DNA of 5,607 bases from contig CAKPCM010000049.1 in NCBI GenBank assembly GCA_934141615.1, positions 1 to 5,607 on the forward strand. Direction: 5' to 3'. Positions 1 through 5,576 of the stretch are shown one piece after another. The DNA is from an uncultured Bacilli bacterium. Lineage in GTDB: Bacteria > Bacillota_I > Bacilli_A > RF39 > UBA660. Under the pieces are notes generated by a model, which searched no databases, was not told the origin of the DNA, and saw only the letters and a list, made by a program, of their open reading frames with translations. Position 1 is the first letter of the stretch. Each line of letters begins with the position of its first letter. A program made the position numbers and the translations under genes.

Positions 1-36
1 ATCACCCAAGCTTGTATTATATACCATTACAAAACT

Positions 37-60
37 AAATGCACTTATTTGTGCACTTTA
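37..60 (+). terminator. Weak hairpin, possible terminator of a gene left of the window
   Basis: TGCAC (40-44) pairs with GTGCA (51-55) around a TTATTT loop. Flanking AAA/TTT can add pairs across one bulged C, and a broken T-rich stretch follows. One plus-strand frame has a TAA at 36-38 just before the hairpin and another stays open to a TAG at 59-61, so a plus-strand gene may end here. Neither tail is recognisable. The stem is short and there is no clean T run, so this is a weak call. Confidence 0.25.
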
Positions 61-79
61 GATTTTATATTACATTTTT

Positions 80-138
80 AAAAAAATAGCTAAAAAATAA
101 AAAATATGTTGCATTTTTTATAAAAAATAGTATATAAT
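80..138 (+). promoter_or_regulatory. Promoter with A-tracts driving the 145-288 RNA
   Basis: The -35 box is TTGCAT (109-114) and the -10 box is a perfect TATAAT (133-138), separated by 18 bases. This predicts a start near 144-146. A-tracts at about 80-104, upstream of the -35, look like an UP element, which is common at strong promoters of stable RNAs. The boxes are read directly; the start site is inferred. Confidence 0.65.
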
Positions 139-144
139 GTGAAT

Positions 145-288
145 GACAGGTGAGGCTGTTATTACTTGTTGATCGGTAATAATCCACGCTGGTGGACACT
201 AATATCCAGCATTGGCGCAGTCCGTCGTCATATACGGTCCAGATCAATACTATGGTAAAAAGCTCCTCTTTATGAGGAGTCTTTTTTA
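145..288 (+). ncRNA. Structured non-coding RNA of unknown family, about 145 nt
   Basis: This unit lies between a good promoter and a strong intrinsic terminator and holds no credible ORF. It is clearly more GC-rich than its flanks, as expected of a folded RNA in an AT-rich genome. Visible helices are ACAG (146-149) with CTGT (156-159) around GTGAGG, TTATTAC (159-165) with GTAATAA (176-182), TCCAC (183-187) with GTGGA (192-196), and CCGT (222-225) with ACGG (234-237). GCTGG (188-192) with CCAGC (206-210) is an alternative to the third helix. The loop bases TTGATC (169-174) match GATCAA (242-247) exactly, suggesting a pseudoknot. ATGAC (143-147) could pair with GTCAT (227-231) as a closing stem. 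It could be a trans-acting sRNA or a terminating leader or riboswitch-like element. The next gene has its own promoter, which favours a stand-alone RNA. I do not recognise the family. Confidence 0.6.
257..288 (+). terminator. Intrinsic terminator of the structured RNA
   Basis: CTCCTC (263-268) pairs with GAGGAG (274-279) around a TTTAT loop. A G-T pair and A/T pairs extend the stem, and a run of six T follows (282-287). This is a canonical Rho-independent terminator. GAGG in the first loop of the RNA (152-155) could instead pair with CCTC (265-268), so a competing fold is possible, but nothing shows that it is used. Confidence 0.85.
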
Positions 289-320
289 TACATATGGAAA
301 ATATAAAATCAAAATATATA

Positions 321-350
321 TTGACAAACATTTGTATGCTTTTGTATAAT
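321..350 (+). promoter_or_regulatory. Near-consensus sigma-A promoter for the 554 gene
   Basis: A perfect TTGACA (321-326) and a perfect TATAAT (345-350) are separated by 18 bases, with a TG just before the -10. The predicted start is near 357, about 197 nt before the ATG at 554. This is the best promoter in the window. It shows that the downstream gene does not depend on readthrough of the RNA terminator at 257-288. Confidence 0.8.
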
Positions 351-356
351 TGGTGT

Positions 357-553
357 GGAATGTAAGAATGAAGTAGTTAAATGTAAAAAAGTATTAATCG
401 CGAACTAGTAAGAGACATATTAGATGCAGATTGAAAATAGAAATGAACAAAAAAAGATAGTATAAAAAGTACGGTAGCAACTATCGGAATTTAAGTCTAT
501 GGAGGATAAAGGTAACTTTATTTAAGAAGTAGGAATGTTGATTGGAGGTTTAT
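357..553 (+). other. Long untranslated leader with hairpins, function unknown
   Basis: About 197 nt lie between the predicted start and the ATG at 554, with no convincing gene. CGGTAG (472-477) pairs with CTATCG (481-486) around a three-base loop, or GATAGT (456-461) pairs with ACTATC (480-485); these are mutually exclusive. ATAAAG (506-511) pairs with CTTTAT (516-521) around GTAA, a GNRA-type tetraloop. An eight-codon ORF (499-525, MEDKGNFI) overlaps that hairpin but lacks a clear ribosome site. There is no T run after the hairpins, so no intrinsic terminator is visible. I do not recognise a riboswitch or T-box here. Confidence 0.4.
544..548 (+). promoter_or_regulatory. Ribosome binding site fixing the ATG at 554
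   Basis: GGAGG lies five bases before the ATG at 554. The in-frame TTG at 542 would overlap this site, so the ATG is the better start. Confidence 0.75.
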
Positions 554-1201
554 ATGTATTATGATTTGTTTAAATTAAAAAAAGCACTAAATATGGAAAA
601 ATATTCCTTAAAGGATTTAGCACTTTATTATGAAAAATTTGATGGATATGTATGTGAAATTATGACAAATTTTGGATTATTAAGATTTAAATTCACCGTT
701 GAAAATTTTCCACACTTAATTGGTATGTAATATGCCTTCAAAGAAAGAAAAGGTGGGCATAAATATAAAGGAAGAAGAGGATTTGAAAAAGTAAAAAATG
801 GTGAAGTTACATATGAACAGATGAAGAAGAGTGTAACTAAATCCACTAATATGAATATCGCTTGGAAAAATATAGATTTAAGGATAAAATTTTTACCTAT
901 GTTTTTAAATAGTATTACAAAGAAAACGTTACTAAAAACATCTATTGGAATAAAAGATCCAGAAAGAGCAACATATATTAAGGGTTCTTATTTTTTATAT
1001 AGAGAACTACATGACGGAAAAACTCCAATGTTTTCAATAAAAAGAATTAATAAAACAGGGGCAGTAATAGAAACATTCATAGTTGATGATGATAAATCCA
1101 TAATAAGAAATTTATATCCTATAAAAATTAAATCAATTAAACTTATAGCACCTTTGCAAAATACGAAACCAATATTTGAAAAAAATGAGCATTCAGTATA
1201 A
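554..1201 (+). pseudogene. PBECR4-like nuclease-fold protein, interrupted by an in-frame TAA
   Basis: This reads as a single frame of 216 codons broken only by TAA at 728-730 (codon 59). The first part gives 58 residues ending in NFPHLIGM. The same frame continues immediately with YAFKERKGGHKYKGRRGFEK and runs to residue 215. The pattern, an N-terminal helical part, a PHLIG motif (53-57), a basic loop, then KGSYFLYRE (143-151) and SIKRIN (161-166), resembles PBECR4. That family is a predicted branch of the Barnase-EndoU-ColicinE5/D-RelE nuclease superfamily seen in phage polyvalent proteins and as single genes in Bacillota. The assignment is from memory of the family and is moderate. One substitution such as CAA to TAA would explain the stop. 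Reinitiation at the ATG at 821 looks poor because no ribosome site sits at normal spacing. The good promoter, ribosome site and intact second half suggest a recent nonsense mutation, a sequencing error or, less likely, recoding. The gene is convergent with proS. No immunity partner is visible. Confidence 0.6.
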
Positions 1202-1227
1202 AACTAGTTATCATATCTAGTTTTTTT
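1201..1227 (+). terminator. Intrinsic terminator after the PBECR4-like gene
   Basis: AAACTAG (1201-1207) pairs with CTAGTTT (1217-1223) around a nine-base loop, and the T run continues to 1227. The stem begins on the last base of the stop codon. There is no T run on the other strand, so it serves the plus strand only. Confidence 0.75.
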
Positions 1228-1270
1228 CATTTTGTGTGTTCTTTACTTAGCATAATTTATCAATATACAA

Positions 1271-1306
1271 AAATAAAAAAACTTATGAGTAAAACTTCAT
1301 AAGTTT
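1271..1306 (-). terminator. Intrinsic terminator of the proS operon
   Basis: On the plus strand AAACTTATG (1279-1287) pairs with CATAAGTTT (1298-1306) around a ten-base loop. Read on the minus strand, the hairpin is followed by a T-rich tract (complement of the A-rich 1271-1280). The stem overlaps the proS stop codon at 1305-1307. Confidence 0.8.
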
Positions 1307-2744
1307 AATATTGCTTAGCCCAGTATATTTTTGTTTTAGCATCTTTATTACAGCAGATACATTTTTTATCTCCGGTAGGTAAGTTATTATCAAAAGGCAT
1401 GCATCTTGATTTTAAACCAAGTTCATCTTTTATTTTGTTTTCACAATCCTCACTACCACACCAATTCGTGTATATAAAGCCGTTTTTATTTTTAGCTATC
1501 TCTTTCATTTCATCATATGTATCAGCGTTATATACCATGCTATTTCTTCTTTCTAATGCTCTTTCATACATATCGTTTTGAATGTTTATTAAAAGCTCGT
1601 TAACTTTCATAGCAGCATCATCAACTGGCACCTGCATCTTTTCTAAAGTATCACGTCTAACTATTGTTACAACGCCATTTTCTAAGTCGCGCTTTCCGAC
1701 TTCTATTCTAACTGGGTATCCTTTAACCTCAGCTTCTGCAAACTTAAATCCAGGAGATTTCTTAGAATCATCTACCTTGTAAGTAATTAGTGAATCGCTT
1801 AAATCTTCTTTTATTTCATTAACTACATTTGTAACTTTTTCATCATCACCAATAGGTATTATAACTACTTTAAAAGGTGCAATTCTAGGTGGAAGAACAA
1901 GACCTCTATCATCACCATGAACCATTATTATCTCGCCAATCATTCTGGTTGTAGATCCCCAAGAAGTTTGGTATGGAGTTTCGTATTTATTATCTTTGTT
2001 TAAGAACTTAATATCAAATGCTTTTGCAAAGCCTTGACCAAAGTAGTGTGATGTAGCACTTTGAAGAGCAACTCCGTCATACATCATAGCCTCAATAGCG
2101 TAAGTAGCTTCTGCTCCAGCAAACTTTTCTTTTTCTGTTTTCTTACCGGTAAAGACAGGAACTGCTAAAATATTTTTTTGAAAGTCTTCATAAACCTTAA
2201 GCATCCTAAGAGTTTCATCTATTGCCTCTTTTTCGCTAGCGTGCATTGTGTGACCTTCTTGCCAAAGTATTTCTCTTGTTCTTAAAAATGGCCTTGTTGT
2301 TTTTTCCCATCTTACTATTGTGCACCACTGATTATATAGTAGTGGTAAGTCTCTATATGATGAAATTATCTTTTTAAAATGTTCACAAAATAATGTTTCC
2401 GAAGTAGGTCTAACACACATTCTTTCTTCTAATTTGTTATTTCCACCATGTGTTACCCAAGCTACTTCTGGTGCAAAACCCTTAACGTGATCTTTTTCAA
2501 GTTGAAGTAAGCTTTCCGGAATAAACATAGGCATTTGTAAATTTAAATGTCCGGTTTCCTTAAATTTCTTATCTAAAATACTTTGTATGTTTTCCCAAAT
2601 AGCATATCCATAAGGTCTTATAATCATACTACCTTTAACTGATGAATAATCTACTAAATCTGCTTTTTTACAAACGTCCGTGTACCATTTAGCAAAGTCT
2701 TTATCACGGCTTGTTATTTCTTTTACTTGTTTATCTATACTCAT
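1305..2744 (-). CDS. proS: Prolyl-tRNA synthetase, archaeal/eukaryotic type
   Basis: This class II synthetase charges tRNA-Pro with proline using ATP in the cytoplasm. The protein has 479 residues, the normal size for the short type that lacks the inserted editing domain of the long bacterial form. Motif 2 is RPFLRTREILWQEGHT (151-166) and motif 3 is GDDRGLVLPPRIAP (277-290). The anticodon-binding domain spans about 290-390. The C-terminal domain carries a CX4C pair (Cys429, Cys434) and a CX2C pair (Cys462, Cys465), the spacing of the known zinc site. It ends in Tyr479, as in the Thermus thermophilus enzyme, whose C-terminal tyrosine reaches the active site. The ATG is preceded by AAGGA (plus 2754-2758) nine bases away. 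That site overlaps the stop codon of the upstream membrane-protein gene, so the two genes form one operon with possible translational coupling. All key motifs are intact. Confidence 0.97.
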   Translation of the reverse strand: MSIDKQVKEITSRDKDFAKWYTDVCKKADLVDYSSVKGSMIIRPYGYAIWENIQSILDKKFKETGHLNLQMPMFIPESLLQLEKDHVKGFAPEVAWVTHGGNNKLEERMCVRPTSETLFCEHFKKIISSYRDLPLLYNQWCTIVRWEKTTRPFLRTREILWQEGHTMHASEKEAIDETLRMLKVYEDFQKNILAVPVFTGKKTEKEKFAGAEATYAIEAMMYDGVALQSATSHYFGQGFAKAFDIKFLNKDNKYETPYQTSWGSTTRMIGEIIMVHGDDRGLVLPPRIAPFKVVIIPIGDDEKVTNVVNEIKEDLSDSLITYKVDDSKKSPGFKFAEAEVKGYPVRIEVGKRDLENGVVTIVRRDTLEKMQVPVDDAAMKVNELLINIQNDMYERALERRNSMVYNADTYDEMKEIAKNKNGFIYTNWCGSEDCENKIKDELGLKSRCMPFDNNLPTGDKKCICCNKDAKTKIYWAKQY

Positions 2745-2756
2745 ACTAACACATCC

Positions 2757-3272
2757 TTATCCTATAATTCCTTTTAATAACCCAAACGATAGGGAACCTA
2801 CTATCAAACCTGCTAATAATACTCCGCAAGTGATTGCAAGCATTGCTTTTTTCTTATCCATATCAATTAATGATGCAATTAAACTACCAGTCCATCCGCC
2901 GGTTCCAGGAAGTGGAATACCAACGAAGAAGAAAAGCCCCCAAAATTCTGCTTTTTCTATTTTATCCTTTTTTGATAAAGCCTTTTTTTCTATTTTATTT
3001 ACAAACTTACTTAAGTGTTTTGTTTTTTTAAGTTTGTTAAATATAGGCGTAATAAACCAAAGAATAAATGGTATTGGAAGTAAGTTACCAATTATACATA
3101 TTATAAACGCGGGGACTATGTCAAGACCTAGTAGGGCTGCTGCGATAAGTCCTCCTCTAAGTTCCAATATAGGCATTAACGAAATCAAAAAAACAATTAA
3201 TTCCTTGCCAAACGGGATACTTCTTAATCCATCAAATAATCCTAAAAAAGTATGTACTAAACTTTCTGCCAT
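2757..3272 (-). CDS. COG2426 / small multidrug export family (PF06695) membrane protein
   Basis: This 171-residue integral membrane protein has about four hydrophobic segments, near 24-48, 50-77, 109-135 and 142-167. A strongly basic stretch (79-107) between the second and third is probably cytoplasmic. Two conserved-looking motifs, PILELRGGLIAA (34-45) and GIPLPGTGGWTGS (118-130), sit in or beside hydrophobic segments and are typical of the family called small multi-drug export protein. That name is a database label; transport activity and substrate are not established, so no drug role should be assumed. The ATG is supported by GAGGTGA seven bases upstream (plus 3277-3283). It is the first gene of a minus-strand operon with proS, 12 bases apart. 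A link between the two functions is not evident. Confidence 0.85.
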   Translation of the reverse strand: MAESLVHTFLGLFDGLRSIPFGKELIVFLISLMPILELRGGLIAAALLGLDIVPAFIICIIGNLLPIPFILWFITPIFNKLKKTKHLSKFVNKIEKKALSKKDKIEKAEFWGLFFFVGIPLPGTGGWTGSLIASLIDMDKKKAMLAITCGVLLAGLIVGSLSFGLLKGIIG

Positions 3273-3294
3273 AATATCACCTCATATGCATAAT

Positions 3295-3324
3295 ATTATA
3301 TCATATATAAGCTGATATTATGAA
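3295..3324 (-). promoter_or_regulatory. Promoter of the membrane-protein/proS operon
   Basis: On the minus strand, TTCATA (plus 3319-3324) and a perfect TATAAT (plus 3295-3300) are separated by 18 bases. Transcription would start near 3288, just ahead of the ribosome binding site. The -35 matches four of six consensus bases. No T-box specifier region or terminator precedes the operon, so tRNA-controlled attenuation of proS is not visible here. Confidence 0.55.
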
Positions 3325-3390
3325 GACTTTGTTGATATCTGTGTAAATTAATGCAAAGTTTTTGATTTAAAAAACAAATAATTTAATAGT

Positions 3391-3415
3391 TGTGATAAAA
3401 TATTTAAGTAGAGGA
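3391..3415 (+). promoter_or_regulatory. Extended -10 promoter and ribosome site of the orphan nuclease-like gene
   Basis: TAAAAT (3396-3401) is preceded by TGA (3393-3395), an extended -10 arrangement, and no good -35 sits at normal distance. GAGGA (3411-3415) lies seven bases before the ATG at 3423. The predicted leader is only about 15 nt. The ribosome site is solid; the promoter is tentative. Confidence 0.4.
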
Positions 3416-3422
3416 TAATTAT

Positions 3423-4124
3423 ATGGAAAAAGAAATAGTAACTAATGAAAACGGGATAATTAAAATATTAAGTAGGTTTGGTATTACAAAACCACTTTTA
3501 ATGGAAGCTAGTAAAATGGATATTAACGTGCCAATGCTTTTTTATGACAAAATTATAAATAATCCAAGTGTGGAAAACATAGACAACGTAACTAAAAACC
3601 TTTTAGGTGTGTACGGAAATTATCTTGCAACGCACTATTTTAAGATGCAAGGATATGACGTTGAAAATGAAGTAGGTGTGTATGATAATGGTAATTTATT
3701 AACGCGTGCGGATATATCTTTTATAGATTCTAATGGAAGAAGGAACTATTGCGAAGTAAAAGCTGCCTTTCAAATAATCGATAACATAAGAAACTATAAA
3801 GATAACTCTTTAGATAGAACTGGTTATTATAAAGATTTAGATGCAGAGATAATTAAATATAAGAAAATAGGCGTAAAGTTAATTAAACAAGTTGAAAAAC
3901 TATCTAAAGATGGTTCTTTAGTAAACGTTATCATATATGATGGTTGTTATATGGATGAAATAATAAAGCAAAAATTAAAGGAACTGGGCGCTAATATAAT
4001 CACCTTAAATGTTAACATATATGACTTAGAAGAAAACATAAAGAAAAACGTTCTTAGAATCTCAGATTATTTTAGTAAGAACGTAACCTCTAATATTGAT
4101 TATAAAGGAAAAAAGAAAAGATAA
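3423..4124 (+). CDS. Predicted PD-(D/E)XK-fold nuclease, orphan
   Basis: This is a 233-residue soluble protein with no signal peptide or membrane segment. The N-terminal 60 residues look helical. The centre has the order expected of the restriction-endonuclease-like fold: a helix GVYGNYLATHYFKMQGYDV (62-80), a strand RADISF with Asp97, a turn, then a strand YCEVKAA with Glu111 and Lys113 (the ExK pair). A helix with KQVEKL follows (155-160). A strand NVIIYDG (168-174) and a helix then complete the core, and a basic tail GKKKR ends the protein. The first helix resembles the GExLA helix of YraN-type nucleases, but Asn66 stands where Glu is usual. Metal-dependent nuclease activity is inferred from the motif only. 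No methyltransferase, specificity subunit or helicase is adjacent, so a restriction system is not supported. It is a monocistronic unit with its own terminator, divergent from the proS operon. Exact family not recognised. Confidence 0.65.
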   Translation: MEKEIVTNENGIIKILSRFGITKPLLMEASKMDINVPMLFYDKIINNPSVENIDNVTKNLLGVYGNYLATHYFKMQGYDVENEVGVYDNGNLLTRADISFIDSNGRRNYCEVKAAFQIIDNIRNYKDNSLDRTGYYKDLDAEIIKYKKIGVKLIKQVEKLSKDGSLVNVIIYDGCYMDEIIKQKLKELGANIITLNVNIYDLEENIKKNVLRISDYFSKNVTSNIDYKGKKKR

Positions 4125-4151
4125 CTTTATGAAATACGAAGTTATCTTTTT
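4117..4151 (+). terminator. Intrinsic terminator between the nuclease-like gene and murF
   Basis: AAAGATAACTT (4117-4127) pairs perfectly with AAGTTATCTTT (4139-4149) around an 11-base loop, and the T run extends to 4151. The stem contains the TAA stop at 4122-4124. It suggests that murF is not simply co-transcribed with the upstream gene. Confidence 0.85.
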
Positions 4152-4164
4152 CATATAATTACTT

Positions 4165-4170
4165 AGGTGA
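4165..4170 (+). promoter_or_regulatory. Ribosome binding site deciding the TTG start of murF
   Basis: AGGTGA lies seven bases before the TTG at 4178. No in-frame ATG occurs until residue 165, after the P-loop, so the TTG is the only start that keeps the N-terminal domain. Confidence 0.8.
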
Positions 4171-4177
4171 TTGATAT

Positions 4178-5548
4178 TTGAAAATAACGGTTAGAGATGT
4201 AGTAGAAAATACTTCTTGTAAATTACTTATAGGAAATTTAGACGAAGAAGTTAAAGAGTGTTTTATAGATAGTAAAAAAGTTAAAGAAAACGGATGCTTT
4301 ATAGGAATTAAGGGGTGTCATACGGACGGATCATTATATTATAAAGAGGCCTTTAAAAATAAAGCTAGCGTTTGCATATTAAACAAGATATTAGACCTAG
4401 ATTTAAATGGTTATGACGATAAAACGGTTTTAATCGCAGAAGACACAAAAAAAGTATTAAAAGAACTTGCTACTTATAAAAGAAGGTTATTTAAAGGAAC
4501 GGTTATAGGTATAACTGGTAGTGTTGGAAAAACATCAACTAAAGAGATTATATATAATGTTTTAGAAAAAAAGTATAGCGTTCTTAAAACAAATGGTAAT
4601 GAAAATAGTCAGATAGGTCTTCCACTTACCATAACAAGGTTAAAGGACGAAGACGTAATGGTTTTAGAGATGGGAATGAATGATTTTAATCAAATGCATA
4701 ATTTATCCCTTATTGCAAAACCCGATATTGCCATAATAACTAACATATATGATTCACACATCGGTATTTTAGGTTCTAGAGAAAACATATTAAAGGCAAA
4801 ATTAGAAATTCTTGATGGAATGGACTGTGGAACGGTAATAGTTAATAATGATAATGATCTTTTAAATGATTGGGCAAAAACTTGTAGGGGAGAAAACATA
4901 GTAACTTACGGAATTAATAATGAATCAGATTATATAGCAACTGATATAAAAGAACATGAAATAATAAGCTTTAACGTTAAAAACATAGATAATATAAATG
5001 CGAGTAGCACAGCTTTCATATATAATAAACTTGCCGCTATAATAGTAGGTAAAATAATGAATGTAAAAGATAGTGATATAAAAGATGGGGTAAATAAAAG
5101 TATAAATGTAAGTCATCGTCTTGAAGAAATAAAATTAAAAGGTGATATCACAATAATAGATGATTGTTATAACGCGAGTTTTGAATCTGTTAAAAACGCT
5201 TTAAATTATATAAATAAAAAAGAAGGAAGAAAAATACTCATTTTAGGAGACATATTAGAGCTTGGCAAAAAGTCTAAGGAAATACATAGAAAAATAGGCA
5301 CATTAATTTCTAATTGTGCTCATTTAATAACCATTGGTAAGTGGTCAAAATATATAGGAAAAGAAGCTAGAAAAAACGGACTAAAGAAAAAATACGTAAA
5401 ACATTTTAAAAACGCATCAATTGCAAAAAAATATGTTTTATCCATAATTAAGCCAAATGATAACGTTTTAATAAAGGCATCAAATGCCATTAATTTAAGT
5501 GAATTGGTTAATTATTTAAAAGAAAAAAAGGGGGATGTTAGAAAATAA
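4178..5548 (+). CDS. murF: UDP-N-acetylmuramoyl-tripeptide--D-alanyl-D-alanine ligase
   Basis: MurF joins D-Ala-D-Ala to the UDP-MurNAc-tripeptide using ATP, finishing the cytoplasmic peptidoglycan precursor. The 456 residues match the family length. Domain 1 (about 1-105) binds the UDP substrate and contains DSKKVKENGCFIGIKG (31-46). Domain 2 holds the P-loop GITGSVGKTS (111-120, Lys118), NSQIGLP (143-149), LEMGMND (163-169) and the lysine expected to be carbamylated in KAKLEI (probably Lys208). SHRLEE (312-317) and DDCYNAS (328-334) follow. Domain 3 has LGDILELGKKSKEIHRKIG (356-374), a clear MurF signature that separates it from MurC, MurD and MurE. Near the C terminus LIKASN (431-436) stands where many MurF proteins have KGSR. 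Translation starts at TTG with a good AGGTGA site. A strong terminator precedes it, so it needs readthrough or its own promoter, which I could not find convincingly. No ddl or mraY lies next to it, so it sits outside a dcw cluster. Confidence 0.95.
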   Translation: MKITVRDVVENTSCKLLIGNLDEEVKECFIDSKKVKENGCFIGIKGCHTDGSLYYKEAFKNKASVCILNKILDLDLNGYDDKTVLIAEDTKKVLKELATYKRRLFKGTVIGITGSVGKTSTKEIIYNVLEKKYSVLKTNGNENSQIGLPLTITRLKDEDVMVLEMGMNDFNQMHNLSLIAKPDIAIITNIYDSHIGILGSRENILKAKLEILDGMDCGTVIVNNDNDLLNDWAKTCRGENIVTYGINNESDYIATDIKEHEIISFNVKNIDNINASSTAFIYNKLAAIIVGKIMNVKDSDIKDGVNKSINVSHRLEEIKLKGDITIIDDCYNASFESVKNALNYINKKEGRKILILGDILELGKKSKEIHRKIGTLISNCAHLITIGKWSKYIGKEARKNGLKKKYVKHFKNASIAKKYVLSIIKPNDNVLIKASNAINLSELVNYLKEKKGDVRK

Positions 5549-5576
5549 ATAAATTATTTTCTAGACATCTTCTTTT
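5527..5576. terminator. Bidirectional terminator shared by murF and a convergent gene
   Basis: GATGT (5534-5538) plus TAGAAAATAA (5539-5548) pair with TTATTTTCTA (5554-5563) plus ACATC (5565-5569), with one bulged G and a five-base loop. G-T and A-T pairs can extend the base outward. The plus strand continues into a T-rich tract (5570-5582) and the minus strand into CCCCC and a run of seven T (complement of 5522-5533). The hairpin contains the stop codons of both genes. Confidence 0.8.

Noticed and set aside
1..61. Partial CDS at the left edge
   Set aside because: Three plus-strand frames are open for 11 to 26 codons from the edge, but none has recognisable content and the frame cannot be chosen.
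145..250. Tandem repeats of a type III antitoxin RNA
   Set aside because: TCC-containing segments recur near 183, 205, 221 and 238, but spacing and sequence are irregular, unlike the near-exact repeats of known type III antitoxins.
146..260. Magnesium-sensing M-box riboswitch, suggested by AGGTGAGGCT at 148-157
   Set aside because: The short motif matches the M-box start, but the conserved core around GCCAATGGGTCAACAG is not found in the expected place. The element is too short and no magnesium transporter gene follows.
65..331. Minus-strand ORF of 88 codons
   Set aside because: It runs antisense through the promoter, RNA and terminator at 80-288, has no good ribosome site and has a low-complexity aromatic composition.
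821..1201. Separate 126-codon gene starting at ATG 821
   Set aside because: It is in the same frame as 554-727, and the codons between the TAA and the ATG encode sequence consistent with the same domain. The ribosome site before 821 is poorly spaced.
2680..3315. Plus-strand ORF of 211 codons
   Set aside because: It is the antisense shadow of the membrane-protein gene and the proS start; the minus-strand frames have clear family motifs and ribosome sites.
4154..4159. TATAAT as a murF promoter
   Set aside because: The start would fall near 4166, inside the AGGTGA ribosome site, and there is no -35 at normal spacing, so I did not list it as a promoter.
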